Shown: in pieces, positions 10,946-23,695 of the stretch | Position numbering within the stretch: the first letter of the stretch is position 1 | How the letters are laid out: every line of letters starts with the position of its first letter | NCBI GenBank assembly: GCA_963978905.1 | Contig: OZ022256.1 | Location: 28,979,426 to 29,043,425 of the forward strand | Length of the DNA: 64,000 bases | Origin: Trichostrongylus colubriformis | Lineage: Eukaryota > Nematoda > Chromadorea > Rhabditida > Trichostrongylidae | Direction: 5' to 3' | The notes under the pieces: model-generated | Database searches by the model: none | The model's input: the letters and a program-made list of their open reading frames with translations, nothing else | What the model was told of the DNA's origin: nothing | Translations under genes and position numbers: made by a program

Positions 10946-13770
10946 TTGTTCAAAGGAATTCTGTCTCAGGCATTTCTTGCATTGTAGCTAATATCAGATC
11001 TCTAGTTAAGAATTCCGAGGCTTTGACATTACTCCTGAAACATGAGGGTCCCGATATAATAGCTTTAACAGAGACATGGCTTAACCCCTCTATCAGCTTG
11101 TCGTCTCTTATACATGCAGATTTGTCGTCGTACAACGTGTTGAGGTGCGACAGACTCAACAGTAGAGGCGGTGGTGTTGTGTTAATTTCAAAAAACATAC
11201 TTTCTGCTGTGAATATCTGCTCCGAATCGGTAGTAAATGCGTATGAGATCTTGTGTTGTGATTTAAAAGTTGGATTACAGCTTTTACGGTTTGTATTGGT
11301 TTACAGAGCACCTAGTTGCGGGGCTAGAATGTCCGAGCAGCTTACCAAAGCGATAAGTGATATGGTGTCATGTCGTTACCCCTCTATAGTGGTGGGTGAT
11401 TTCAACTATCCATCAATATGTTGGGCAAGTACGCGTGAAGCTGAGAAGCATACCCCACTCAGTGCACGTTCCTTTTTTGATATGTGCAAAACTCATGAGC
11501 TAAAGCAATATGTTACTGCAGGAACACTTCATGGCAAAATACTTGATCTCGTCTTGTCAAATGATGAAACGCTTATCAATGGATTGCAAGTTCGTTCTCC
11601 TTTGGGGTCGAGCGACCACTCTGCTATTGTATTCAAGCTAAAAGGTCAATCATCTAAGGAGGATTGCATATGCAAAAGAGATTTCTTAAAAGCCAATTAT
11701 AAGGATATCGAGCACTACTTGATGAGTGTTGACTGGCTTGGTTCCTTAAACAGTGTTGATACGGTCGATAGTAGGTATGAACTCTTTCTAAGCGTTCTTA
11801 CTCATTGCATCGATCTGTTTGTACCTATGGTTAGAGTACCTTTACAAGATGCAAGACTGCCAATGTACCTCGTTAGGTTGGCCCACATGCGTGAGCAAGC
11901 GTGGCATAGGGCGCAAGCCACAAGAGATGAATATGATAAAAGTGCGTTTGAGCGGATAAATATAAAATTGGACAAGAAATTAAAAAAATTCAATGCTTCT
12001 GTGGATAAAAAAGTTATCTTCTCAAAAAACAGGAATGCCTTTTATAAGCTCTTGAAGGCAAGGTTAGCTAAGAAACCGTATCCCTCGGCACTCCTTACTT
12101 CCGATGGTATCACAGTTCGTGAAGATATGGACAAAGCAGAGGTGCTAGCATCAAGCTTCCAGCAGCACTTCCATGGTCTATATCAGGAAGATGGGGATAC
12201 ACACCCTTCAGCAACGAGTTTCCCTTTGATGGAGGATTCGGTGTGGTTTCATCGTGATACCATATTTAAGCTGCTTCTTGAATGGCCTCAATCCAATTCG
12301 CTCACACCAGATTTCGTCCCTCTTCATTTCATTAAAAAAATCGCTCATATCATAAGTAGCCCACATGAATATATTTTTAACTTGAGCTTCATGAGGGCAG
12401 AGGTGCCACGAAGATGGAAGCTGTCGTTTGTTACTCCAATTCCTAAAAAACCTCCCTACAATCTACCTGAGAATTATAGGCCTGTTAGCATAACATCAAT
12501 TTTCTCGAGACTATTTGAGAAGATCTTGAAAAAGCATATTTCGGAACATCTTCAAAGGCATAGCATTATATCCACCAACCAGCATGGCTTCCAAAAAGGG
12601 AAGTCGACAGTAACCGCAATGATTCAGTCCCCCAATTACTGGCAAAGACACTTGATGAGGGTAGAGCAGTGGATGTCATATATCTAGACTTTTGCAAGGC
12701 TTTTGACAGAGTCTCTCACAAAAAGCTGTTACATAAAATGGAAGTCGTGGGCATTCATCCACGCATTATCGCTTGGGTGGAGGCGTTTCTATCTGACCGC
12801 GAATTTTCCGTTCATATCAACTCGGTATTTTCAACAGCTAGGCCGGCACCTTGTGGTGTTCCTCAAGGCGGGGTCCTCTCACCCATCCTGTTCAACATAT
12901 ATCTTCATGATCTTATGTCTTCAATCGAACTAACCAGTGCTGGTGTGTGTGCTATTGCCGATGACATTAAGCTTTACCGCTCCATATCAAATGAAAACGA
13001 TCACCTTGATCTTCAAACTGCCGTAAACAGGGTTGTTCAATGGTCTGACGTCTGGAGCTTACCTCTATCTGAAACCAAATCAAGGGTCCTCCACCTTGGG
13101 AAACACAATAAACATCATGCCTACTTTATCAAAAGTACCTCCTTGGCTATGGCTGAACAAGTGACTGATCTAGGATTCTTGATTACGAACGACCTCAGCT
13201 TCGATCCCCACTGTGACGCTATTGTTAGAAAAGCAAGTGATTATGTACAACTTGTTCAGAGCTTTGTCAACCAGCAATCCGTCTATCTTCTTGCGCGCGT
13301 ATAAGTCATATGTACGTCCTATTCTGGAGTATGGTACGCCAGTGTTTAGCCCGTATAAGATTAAAACTATCAAGAAGATTGAGACAGTACAAAACAGTTT
13401 CACCAGGAAACTGATGGTGAGGGTTCTTGGATTTCTGTACGAGCGAATTCCTTCGGCTAGTGTCAGGAACAAGAACCTGGGGCTAACAACCTTAGAATAT
13501 GATCTGAGAAAGAATGATCTCTTACTTTACCACAAACTAATACACGGCAAAACTCGCATGAATCTTGCAGAACTTTGGTCTCTACGAAACTCGATAACAA
13601 GAGGCGGCAAGTTGAAAGTAGATGTGGGTAGAGCCAAGCTCAACTGTAGGCGTCATTTTTTCACTCACAGGGTAGTCCCCTTGTTTAGGGAGTTATGCAA
13701 AAAGCATCGGATAATCATATCATCATACAACACTTTCAAAAAATGCCTGGGTAAATGCCTGAGTCCTTGA
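10942..13770 (+). pseudogene. ORF2 of CR1-type element: endonuclease-reverse transcriptase, two frameshifts
   Basis: The apurinic-like endonuclease comes first: NIRSL, the catalytic-glutamate motif LTETWL, VVGDFN, and SSDHSA near residue 230. The reverse transcriptase begins near residue 490 (TPIPKK, ENYRPVSI), then HGFQKGKST. The frame breaks at a C run near 12628-12632 and continues one phase over as VDVIYLDFCKAFDRVSH, GVPQGGVLSP and the catalytic box IADDIKLY (usually F/YADD). A second one-base shift occurs near 13255, after which RAYKSYVRPILEYGTPVFSPY and the C terminus run to the stop at 13768-13770. No other internal stops were noticed, so the copy is young. Enzymes of this family nick a target and copy their own RNA there. 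As it stands it cannot encode the whole enzyme, unless the C-run shift is an assembly error and the second is also spurious. Confidence 0.85.
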
Positions 13771-13907
13771 AATCCTTTTTCTTACCTTTTTTCATTATTC
13801 TGTTTATTAATGGTTTTAAGCAAGCATTACCTTGTTTACTTTGGTACGTATTGTTTGTAATTTGTATCCACACGAATTTGCTCGTGTAATAAATATATAT
13901 ATCATGT

Positions 13908-15099
13908 AGCATTGCGAGACAGAACACAAAGACATATGTGGACTTATCAGAGCCACGATTAATGCTGCCAGATATGTGAAGATGGTCCACGGATTAGACC
14001 GCGTTCATAATCAGCGCTCGCAGGACGTGGCTGCGTTCACACCAAGGCACACCCAAGTGTAGAAAAAAGTAGTAGTGCAACCTCCCTCCCTCTATGGGAA
14101 CCAAATACGACCCCTACCTCTTTTTGACCTCTACGATACCAGTACTGTTGCCGGACGGTATAGTTACAAGGTGTTTTACTGCTATGTATTCTTACATGAA
14201 GCAGAAATATATTTTACATTTACTCTCACATTGAATGTGGAATACCACCCGCTGCTTATCTACTTATTGAAAGTTCAGATTCTGGTTGAACGTACGATCC
14301 CCTCTTTCCTGTCCAATACGACCCATCTGTCGAGAATCCTCGACTACCGGTATACCTGGTTCACACGCAGCGGGGGAGAGTGGAACAGGGAGGTGCAGAG
14401 ATGACTTACAAGAGATGGCTTATTAAATGACGAGGCATGATAGCAGGGAACACGCAGAGATACGCAAGCACGCCCTGCCACCGGCAACGCAGAGGATGAA
14501 CGCAGCCTTAGTTACCAACGCTGCGGGCACTCTTGATAGTTGCCCGCGAAGTTGATTGCAGTTGTTTTTTTTCTCATTTTTTACATTATTTTTCTGCTCA
14601 GCGATGCCCATTTCCAATGAGGTAGGCGGGATCCAATGTAACTAATTATAATGCACTTTTAATACTAATCACAACTAAACTGCATAAATGGTTTTGCTGA
14701 ATTAATCACTTTATCATGGTTTATCAAAGAAGGGCACTTACAAAAGGTAGAATACACCGTGATAGAGTGATGATTCCAGCTAATGGTGCAGTATACGTGC
14801 AAGTCAAGTTATTTGCATTAAGAAGAAAATGGATGCCTGTGAACAGAATAATAATAGAATGAAAAACAGAGAAATCTGCTGTATGTCATAGACACCTATC
14901 AAGCGTGCTTTTTCACCGCCACGATGACACCTCAATCCGTGGGCCATGTCTTATCTAGTGTCGAGATATTAATTGTATCAGGAAAGTTCGCGAGGTTTCC
15001 AATTTTCCACCCTCTGAATAACTTTTTTGGTTCATCAAATTCCGTTGGACAATCCACGACGGTTTGCACAGCTGTTGGACAAGGTGAAGGACACAGCGG
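13908..15099. other. no gene recognised
   Basis: Short frames only. TTAGACCGCGTTCATAATC near 13994 weakly recalls the Harbinger-type ends elsewhere in the window but has no convincing partner. Confidence 0.5.
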
Positions 15100-15515
15100 C
15101 CAGTTTCGTCATTATGGTGGCAAATGATGCTTTGCGACTGGTCTACCATCTCTTCATGAATCCCGTCAAAGCTATCACGGCTGAAAGTAACGTAACTTAC
15201 GAGTTGCATCGCAACCTGCTGATCATGAGCCCGGTACTGGTTGGTGAAGAGGAATCTACCCTTCTTCACGATAATGCACGGTCACAAGGGCAGCGAAGAA
15301 GTTAGGGAATTGCGCAACGCCGCCGCATCCAGCAACTCATGCTCCTTACTTAGCTCTATTTCTCTATTTCGTCACTGCCTTTAGCCTCTGGACAGCTTTC
15401 TTCGAGGAGAGCGTTCAGTACTCATTACGATGTTACAACAACCTTCGACGAATAAGTTGCCTTCCGGCTTGCTAGAGGCCGGCATTGGGCCACAACATAT
15501 CAGAGTGGTAAAAAC
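15100..15515 (+). pseudogene. mariner transposase fragment
   Basis: In the plus strand the residues ITAESNVTYELHRNLLIM and LLHDNARSQ (about 15170-15290) match the mariner transposase core around the second catalytic aspartate (HDNARPH-type). Then, with shifts, pieces such as LDSFLRGE appear near 15395-15410, as in the C-terminal half. Several frame changes, no inverted ends seen and no 5' half: a decayed fragment. The domain order supports the identification. Confidence 0.6.
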
Positions 15516-15544
15516 TGTCAGGAGCAGCGGGTATATCATCCTGA

Positions 15545-15845
15545 GAAAGCCACCAGAGATATAGAGGAGGTGGGAAAGTACTCTAGAGAGCCACTTAGTG
15601 AGGAGTTCTATCGCAAGGAAAGCCCACGGAAAGAGGCATAGGCTGCTTCCATTCTATCCTGGACAGGTGAAGAAGTATGTAAGGTATTGAGTAAAATGAC
15701 GGCTGGGAAGGCACTTGGCCCAAAAGACTTCCGGTAGAAGCATGGAAGGTCCTTGGAGAATACGGAAAATGGTTTCTCTTGATCCTCAACACGTGTCTGC
15801 TCAGTGGCAGCGTTAGGGGAAATTCGGACAAAGGGTAAAAGAAGT
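15545..15845 (+). pseudogene. RTE-type reverse transcriptase fragment, part 1
   Basis: Residues around KMTAGKALGPKDFP and EAWKVLGEYGKWFLLILNT (about 15690-15800) fit the N-terminal reverse transcriptase region of RTE-clade retrotransposons (K-GPDG-P-EAWK pattern). The frame is broken. The next expected RT block does not follow here; it resumes at about 16430, after an unrelated insert. Confidence 0.65.
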
Positions 15846-15854
15846 AGTGAATGG

Positions 15855-16340
15855 GAAAGTCGTGATGCCAAGTAAAAAGACAGTGAAGAAAAAACGGATG
15901 GAAGTGGCCTAAACCCGAGAAATAAGACCCCCCCCCCCACCGTTGGTTCTAGGCGCGGACGTCCTATCCATCAAGAGACGGGTAGTGCGAAAGAGATTCC
16001 CATCGGTATGTCGCCAATAAACACAAGGGAATGTTTGGAAATACGAAAGCATCTATTTTCTGGAGTGAGGTTCATGCTAAAACTGAGAAAGCACCTCGGA
16101 ATACCTTCAGTCTCACCGCATATCCTTGGCCGCTCTCATCGTAGCCGACCAGGTGTCACGTAGATAGGAGGCGGGGTGATTATCGAAAGGCGGCAGCTCC
16201 TATCCGTTGCGCCGTTTCTACAGCTCGGAGGCGCGCATTTACGCCGGGATTTCGCCACAGATGGCCTTTCCATGTAAATGACTTCTTTCAGGGATTTCTC
16301 AGTAACCGCATTTCCCCTAATGCCGCCTCCAAGGGAAGAT
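15855..16340. repeat. insert shared with 29085-29425
   Basis: This stretch interrupts the RTE reverse transcriptase. It aligns by eye with 29085-29425 (for example GTGAAGAAAAAACGGA, then CGCGGACG, then CTAAAACTG), although this copy is longer. On the minus strand both copies read RFFFTV and conserve a few more residues, so an old coding sequence may be involved. The copy at 29 kb keeps a stop-free minus-strand frame of more than 100 codons. It contains a run of ten or more C near 15927. I do not recognise the family. Confidence 0.55.
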
Positions 16341-16429
16341 TCCAGATGTTTGGAGGACCAGCCTTATTCTCCCCATCTTCGAACAGGAGTCAATGAAATG
16401 CTCCTATTACCAATGTATCAAGTTGGCAG

Positions 16430-17090
16430 GCATACTATGAATTCATATGAGCGGTTGGTCGACCTGAAGCTCAGGGATCTAGTCCTGATTTCCCAGTAGC
16501 AGTTGGGTTTCATGCCCGGACAGTAATCGAGGGATGCGATCTTCATCGTCAGACAAGGCACGAAGAAGTACCGTGAGAAGCGTCGGCCATGCTACCTGGC
16601 CTCCCTCGCCCTACAGAAGGGTTCCGACAGTCTTCCTTGACTAGTAGTCTGGAGAACCCTTCAAGAACGAAATGTACCAGAACACATCATCTCTCATGGA
16701 GGATATGTGTAATGACGCTAAAACAGTCGTGCGCTTTCCGCACAGGAAAACTAGTGAAGTGGACATCGCGGAAGGGTGCATTAAGGACCAGCCCTGAGTC
16801 CACACTTTTTCCAGCTTACTCTCAACGTCATGTGAAGGCTCACATGGATGGTCCGTCAAAGAACATCCTCTGCACTGACGACATTGCCCTAATAGCGGAT
16901 AGCAGAGAAGAGCTCCAGACCACCCTAAAAGCGGATAGCAGAGAAAAGCTCCAGATCAGAGTCCACAAATGGCAGAAAGTGCCGCCTGGTGTCCGGCTGA
17001 GCATGAAGAGGACCAAGTTCCTGAGCTCAAAAGGTACATGGGTAAATGTGGATCGTCACAGTGAAAACAGAAAGGGTCGAGGGATTCCGG
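16430..17090 (+). pseudogene. RTE-type reverse transcriptase fragment, part 2
   Basis: Continues the RTE remnant: HTMNSYERLVDLKLRDLVLI, then after a stop LGFMPGQ, DAIFIVRQ, KYREKRRPCYLASLALQ (about 16500-16620), and after further breaks the catalytic region TDDIALIADSREELQ (about 16870-16915; the family motif is YADD). A 36-bp internal tandem duplication (AGCGGATAGCAGAGAA at about 16897 and 16932) lies just after the catalytic box. Multiple stops and shifts mean it is dead. Confidence 0.75.
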
Positions 17091-19260
17091 TAAGTAGGAA
17101 GCGATCTGCCTGCTTAAGGTTCTGTGGACCAGGCAGTGAATTCTCGGACAATTTTATGGATTACACAACTAACGCTTATCAAATATGTCCCCCCTATCCC
17201 TAGCCGCCCCAAAATACTGCCCCTCCCCTTGCACCCTCGAATGATGGTCAACCGTTGCCGGACGCCGCCACTCGGTAATGGATTAGGGACATCTTTCAGC
17301 GTTACCAGTGACAGGCGCTCGTTCACAGTTGCTCACCGTCACTTTCCGGTGAATGAAAAAATGAACGCCAAAAAACATGTATAGCTACTGCTTGGTTCGC
17401 TTAGGGCGAGCTCATCGTCAGAATATAGAACAGTGCTCAGACGGGGCGCAGTGAAAGTTTGCATCGGTCGTGGATAATACGCCAGATGACTGGCTATAGC
17501 AAGTTCCCTTCGAAGCGTTCTCAGTTTCTAATATGTGACTGAGTAAAATTAGCCTCATCATTTCCCAGCTAGTCAGTTCGCCAGGCTGATATGCAGCTTT
17601 CCTCCTCTTTCCGTGTAGGTAACTGGCTAGCAATTCTGCAAATCGTGCTAAACCCTGCTTGCTTTTCCTATGCGGCTCTGGATCCATTGTAACCACTGCT
17701 CCTCCCCACTTGAGCCCTTAAACAGTCGACACCCGCCTCGCCTGTGTGGGCGCTTGTTGAAATATGGTGTAAGCAGAAGCTCTATAGCTTGAACACATTA
17801 AATATCACTTCTCATCAGTCCATCTTTCTACCGTACACTGCAGTGTAATTCTTGATCACTAGTAATGGTCCTTGACTTTGATGGCCCATTTCGACCTGAT
17901 CACAGACCCATGCGTAATATTGTAAACTGCAGTAGCGCTGTTTCCATAGCTGTTGCGTTAAACAATAATGGACTTTCCAGAGCAGGTTCCACTGTCCTAG
18001 ACGAGCTATGCCCATTGCCGTACATGCCTCATGAGAAACTCCATGCCGTCTTCATATCCATATCGTGCGGCACCGGTACCGGCTATGATTGTACCGCAAA
18101 GTATGAAGGCGACCTCACCGCTATCCGGTCGTTCTCGGCTCCACGTAAAAATTCATCGGCGCACACATGCGACGGGTCTGTATGACTTCACAGCCACCGC
18201 GCGGTGCGACGAGAGGCAATGGTCTGCGCTGCTACCATTGCGCTCCAAGAAGAGCAACCTCGCTGACACTTTGCTGACTCACTAAAGGTGAGCACATCAT
18301 GCCCGGTAAGCTTTGTAATATTACAACTCCGAGAGCAGCTATTAGATAGGGAGGCTTGCTCAGCTGTATGGAGCTGACCCCCATTGTAGGAGCTTCAGGA
18401 ACATCAAGAGCTTCTTTGTTTATCCATCTGTGCTGGGAGAGAAGCGCAAGTGAGTTTTCTCTTCTCTCAAAAGTGTCAGAGAGAAAAAACGAAATGAATT
18501 GGCTGAAAACACAAGAAGCTGGCTGTTTTAGGTGCCGGTGGGCAAGCTTTCCTGAGAGCCGTACCACCGATCGATCTGAGACATGGGAACCCGTGGAGCA
18601 GCATAACGAGAAAGAAGGAAAATGGAAATCGCATATGGTCATCCAAAAGTGTGCACACTTCATGGATTCGAAGAGAGAGGCGAAAAGGAAAAAGGAGCAA
18701 AATAGGTTACCGCCATGAGATGTACATACAAGGAGAGCTCTTAGACGAATTTTTTCCACAGTTAGAACGGGCCTTGCCTTTATGCAGGTTACAAAAGCTT
18801 CTGCCAACAACAGCTCGTTGGCGTCTTTCAGGCGTATGATTGCGAAACAAGTTTTCTAAGCATAGTCGTGGCGACAGTCTTTTACATTCTTCATCTTAAG
18901 GTCTCCCTCTTCAGTGTATTGCTGTGTTTCCTTTGTTGGTTCTGTTGCATTATTTCTAACGCTGTCTTACACAACGTATTCAGTAAAGATAAAGATAAGA
19001 AGAGAAGAGCTGTGACATCGACTAGACCTGCAAGGAGAAGTAGAAGTAGAGCGTACACTAAGTGATAGTGCTCGTGATACCGAGAATTCCGAGAAAAATG
19101 CGGAACCCACTCCTGCACTTGATCGTTTCGAAAGTTGGTGTTTTATTGCTTTGCGTTCCAATGTCTAATCTTAAGTGCCTATATATCTTTGCCTATTCCG
19201 TGATAGAGTTCAAGGGGAACAAAAGTAGACCCTGGACTTCGACTAGTAGCTCGCATGCCA
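17091..19260. other. no gene recognised
   Basis: The longest frames are 106 codons at 17865-18185 (+), 192 codons at 18232-18810 (-) and an overlapping 120 codons at 18356-18718 (+). None shows a domain I know, and the two that overlap on opposite strands suggest composition rather than coding. The 192-codon frame is the only one long enough to merit a transcript check. Confidence 0.4.
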
Positions 19261-20006
19261 ACAGGGGGTGCCAATAAAAAAGTAATTTTGTTTCCTCCAC
19301 TTTCAACCCCATTTTAGTCGAACTACAGCAAATTCTGTTGAGGTAATTTCATCCCCAGAATCAAGAGCAGACCTCACTCTATCACTATACTCCGTGGCAG
19401 CCTCCTGTACGCGCAGGAACGAGAGCGAGGAAAGAGTGAACAAGTTGGGTCACCTCAACTGGGCAAAATCCGAAATTTCGTCGCCCTCGTTCACAACTTT
19501 GCTGAAGTCCGTTCACTCCGGGTACCTAAGGGGATTCATACTGGGTGGTGTTCTTTAAGATTCCGTTTTTCGCGGGTTCTCAGCGCCCCTCGTTTCCAAG
19601 AGCCAAAACGTGCCCTTACCACTGAAACCCCTCCGGAGGCGGTTTTGAGGCATGAAAATGATACTTCGGATCACAGCAGCCTTGTCCAAGCAGCAGGGGC
19701 TCTGTGACTTCCATGAACCATAGGGTCAATCCTCAGAAAGCTTCCCACAGAAGACCTACCACGGAGCCTGGCCTCACCTATTTACCCGGACCTTGATACT
19801 GTAGGTACTCCGAAGCCCGACTGCGCCGAATGAAAGCTCCATATTCTTATAAAGGTGAACGTGGGGAGCCGGAACTTGTTCCTGTTTTTAGAGGAACATT
19901 TCGGGAGTACTTTGTCCCAATACCTTTATCTCTTTCGTTTCCCTATGTTTTGAATAATTCGCAGATGTGAGCCGTGGGCAAAATTGCTTTTTTTGGCACC
20001 CCCTGT
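19261..20006. mobile_element. non-autonomous DNA transposon (MITE-like), 746 bp
   Basis: The left end ACAGGGGGTGCCAATAAAAA and the right end, whose reverse complement begins ACAGGGGGTGCCAAAAAAA, form inverted termini of about 30 bp. No coding frame of note lies between them and no obvious target duplication is visible, so the superfamily is open. The terminal CAGGGGG is compatible with several Tc/mariner- or hAT-like groups. Confidence 0.6.
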
Positions 20007-22504
20007 AGTGCAGCGGCCCCTTCATATAACGTCAATATACGACATTTAAGTATTTCTACATAGCAGACTACAGTGACGGAACGAAGCAGTTCTTAAACAA
20101 AACATTTCGAAGCACATAGTGATAGGGAGCAAATAATGATGGTCTTAAAATGAAGGTTTGGGAAATTCCCAATCTCCGCAGATGGACAAATCTACATCGG
20201 TAGTTTCTCGTGACGACGCATATCACAGTGAACTCTCGATAAAGTTGCTTTTGTGAAGCAGTACAGAATAGGAAACGTCACTCACCATACAACCAATGAA
20301 CGGGAACAATAAAAGTAGATTCTATTTGCTTCATTGTTTGTTCAGCCGGGTGTGACTGCAACCATATTTTTCGAAATTCTCGAGTACAATATGACATCTC
20401 CATGCAGCAAAACATGCTGATTTCTTTACGATTTGGGAAACTGTGTTTTATCCTAATAAAAGCAAAGGCGAACTAATAATAATGATCTGAACCAATATTC
20501 TTATTACGCGTTTATCGACCCAAATAGCTCCTCGTAAGCTGTTACCAGCAATAAGAGGCCCACATCACAATATTAGGAGATAGTTTACATGAGTTTTTCA
20601 TTTTTTTGATGATCGCTGGATTCACACCGTGGACTGCCATGCGAAGGTTGTGACAAATTATGTACAAAGCTTCGGTTGTGAGAACTCGCAGACATATACA
20701 TGTTACACTAGAAATCGTGGATTCCTCGACAGGGACCATAAATTCCTCGACAGGGGCCATATGTGACCGGATAAGAGGAGGGTTGCACCTGTAGAGTTCA
20801 GAGAACAGCATTAGAAACCAAACCTCAATAAGCGGATGAGAAGCGAAGGGTCGTTCATAGCAAACTCGTGTGAGGAAATGTGTAGTAAATATCTTTTCAG
20901 TTCAGATATTATAAGTATACATAGCCATGAAGCACATTGCAACTATTCAGTCAGCAACAGTTACTGGTACCGTGGAAGTCTAGAAATTGAGGGGTCGTAT
21001 TTGGTCCCCGTAGAGGGTGGAAGTCGCACTGAAGCGGCAATTTTCCTTGACATTAGGGTGTGCCCTGAACAGATGTGCCCGTAAAATATAAAACGTGGGA
21101 TCGGGTCTTGTACGAGACCAAAGGTTTTGCCTATACATGCAACAGATGCATTTTTGTTTGCTGGTGTTTTTCTTAATTTTTCAAAGTTTCATGCTCATAG
21201 CAAGGGAATGTGGTGTTTGATAATTGTTGAAGTTCAATGGATGAAAGTAAGGAAGTCGGAATCAAAAAAAGAAAAAAATTCTTCATCTTAATTCACAAAG
21301 AATATAAAAATGTAGAAAATAATATAATATATGATTATTTTTCACTTGATTATAATTTTGTTATGTCATATTGTTGTACACTTGTTTTTTTTCAGATGAT
21401 TTTTTTGAACAAATTGCCGGTGTTCATCCTAAAACCACTGGTGGAATAACATTTTTTCGTTCCATTACTAGTGCCTAGGTGCATCGAAATCATTATTTGT
21501 AGTAATATAAAAAATTTGAGAACGAACATTTGGGTCCATAGTGGACCTCAAAAGCAGAAAAAAAATTTTTGATGCCTGGGTTTTGTTCACTACATAACTG
21601 TGCAAGCGGTAGGTAGGTAGTGTCAAGCAGTGAGGAAGCTTATTTTAGCGCAATAGATGATGGTGAAATTGTGCTACTGTGGGTAATGCTTATCAAAAAA
21701 ATAGGGTCGGTGGGGTGGGGAGGGGGGGGGGGAGAGCTAACGTGCAATCAGGTGGGGCAGATCTCGAGCAGAGGCCTGGGGAACAGCTCGATTTTGACAG
21801 CAGTTGTAATATTCGGCCATTCACTTCATAAATCATCTCATGACGTCCTTTGTCATGCATCTCTCTCAAAGCCCTATCCAAAACTTTCAAGTGCTCGAGT
21901 CTTGGCCTACTACGTATGCAGGATCCCATCGTTCCTTCTCATTTTTTTCACGTGACGCTTGGAACAGAAGCACTGTCAATGACAGTTCAAAATCTCTCTA
22001 ATTCAAAGCAATTAATAAGGATGATGGATTTTCAGAAAGTGAGTAAAAGGGCGAAGCACTGGACATGATTTATATCCATCTTGAGATGCGATATGCGTAA
22101 TACCACATTCAAGCAGTATGGTGGCATTGGGTGTAACTTGGCCGAACTTCTCGGTCTACTCAGGCAAGTAAAGTACTAACCGAGCGACCCTAGGAGAATG
22201 AATGGTGCCCATCATGTAGGGGGTCGAGACTGATTTGGTCACTATGTGCATCACTTCTTCACCGCAAAATGCAATAAGATGAAAATAATTAGAGGCACTT
22301 AGGTAATCCTCTCAGATTCCTTCCATCGTTAGGATCTTTGGCAGATTTAGTAGATTTTTGATAAGTACCCAATGGAACTTGAAATTTCCGAAATTTCAAA
22401 AAACCCTGCGTACCACATAACCAGTGAAAACAAGTGTATATAGAAGGAAGATACGAAGCGCAGAACACGCTTTTAACCATCGTGTCAAATAATTTAATAG
22501 GAAG
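20007..22504. other. no gene recognised
   Basis: Mixed sequence with AT-rich stretches (about 21240-21560) and a G run of ten or more near 21721-21732. A 21-bp motif (ATTCCTCGACAGGG) is tandemly doubled near 20723-20760. Open frames are short and unrecognised; the longest is 111 codons at 21620-21955 and crosses the G run. Confidence 0.5.
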
Positions 22505-22620
22505 GTAAATTTATGTAATAATGATGAGAAAAATGAAAAATGTGTAAGGTTGTAATAAGTTTTAGAACCTTGGGATATTGAAAAGGGACCCTCTTGCATA
22601 TAAATTTCTGGTAGGAGTGC
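22505..22620 (+). repeat. diverged direct repeat, copy 1
   Basis: A roughly 110-bp segment (GATGAGAAAAATGAAAA, later TTTAGAACC and GCATATAAATTTCTG) recurs at 23165-23273 in the same orientation with moderate divergence. Confidence 0.55.
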
Positions 22621-23469
22621 TGGCCCATATGAATGAGAATGTGGTGGTTGGCACAATAAAAGCGTAGGAATGTTACCGAATGCGCGGAGACGATTCAGCG
22701 AAGTGACCGCAAATTACAGCTAATCCGCGAACATAACCGGATTACCGTAGACGGCGGTAAACCGAGCAATTAAAATCAAATACGATTGTGTACATTAAAG
22801 GCAGTACCGAGTCGAGTGTCAACGGTTTACTCAGCTGTTTGTTGATGGCTATGAAGAAGATACAACACCACTTCAGCCCGAATAGGTCTAGCAGAGGATG
22901 GGGGGCTTGCTTTGAAAAGTGGACGATTACGATAAGCGAGGCAGAGCTTCCACTGGGCAGAACTAAGCTCCGCGAGCCATAACTCTCCTTCTCAGAGTGA
23001 GCTTAGTCGATTTCACGGATGGCTAGAGTAGAAGTGATCGACTTGAAGGAGCACGACGGCGAATGAATGCAAGTCACTCTGAAGGCATATGGTAGAAGAC
23101 GGAAGGGCACTTGTCCCAAACGGAAACATGGACTCTGCCGCAGATGGGAAAGGATTTTTTGTGCAGTGATGATGAGAAAAAAAATGAAAATTGAACATGG
23201 GCTTAGTAAACTTTAGAACCACGATATATGCTGAAAATAGGGATTCCAGCATATAAACTTCTGACAAGAGTGAGAAAATGGGGTCATATTATAATCAATC
23301 AACCACACTTCAGTTACTTTCGGCCGCCACATTACTTCTCAAGGCGGATGGCGGAAGGTTACATGACAGGATTCATTGTTGCTCAATACATTTCAGAAGA
23401 CAGTTTTTCATTTTGATCCCGGAACTCTCATAAAACGTTGAAAGCAAAAAGAAAAAAGAAAGGTGTGGT
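22621..23469 (+). repeat. spacer and diverged direct repeat, copy 2 (23165-23273)
   Basis: Copy 2 of the repeat at 22505-22620 lies at 23165-23273. No gene is recognised in the remaining sequence. The roughly 655-bp spacing may reflect a local duplication followed by decay. Confidence 0.5.
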
Positions 23470-23695
23470 TGTCACAAGGATGTTAAGTTATGGGCATAAA
23501 CTTCGGTCTCGGACAGGACTCAAACCCATATTCCATGCATGGAAGCTCTGCAAGAAAGCCGCTTGAAGTTCATGATTCGAGCCGCGTGCGAGATCAAAGC
23601 GTCTGCCCATTACTCAGCACCCTTGCAACTACATTCGCATAGCGAGCTGCATCGAGTAACAGCAGCAAACAAAAGCTAAAACATCAGAAAAACGT
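23470..23695. repeat. second copy of the tRNA-like foldback family (diverged)
   Basis: The left arm begins ACAAGGATGTTAAGTTATGG and the right arm ends with the complement (CTCAGCACCCTTGCAACT), followed by GCATAGCGAGCTGC, which is the flank seen at 5156 in reverse. The tRNA-like B box is degraded in both arms (for example ATTCGAGCC). The two-copy comparison fixes the outer boundaries of the family and shows that the inverted-pair structure itself is repeated. Confidence 0.65.

Larger units (their letters stand above)
10501..13907 (+). mobile_element. CR1/T1-like non-LTR retrotransposon
   Basis: Contains an ORF1-like region, an ORF2 with endonuclease and reverse transcriptase, and a 3' tail ending in AATAAATATATATAT-type repeats near 13890-13905. 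Jockey-superfamily elements such as CR1 often end in short repeats. The 5' end directly abuts the mariner derivative, so either the retrotransposon is truncated there or the mariner element landed in its 5' region. The coding regions are listed separately. Confidence 0.85.

Noticed and set aside
13994..14050. Harbinger-type MITE beginning TTAGACCGCGTTCATA
   Set aside because: No convincing inverted partner or target duplication was found.
18232..18810. 192-codon minus-strand gene
   Set aside because: No recognisable domain, overlaps a 120-codon frame on the other strand, and has no supporting splice or promoter pattern; kept only as an unclassified frame.
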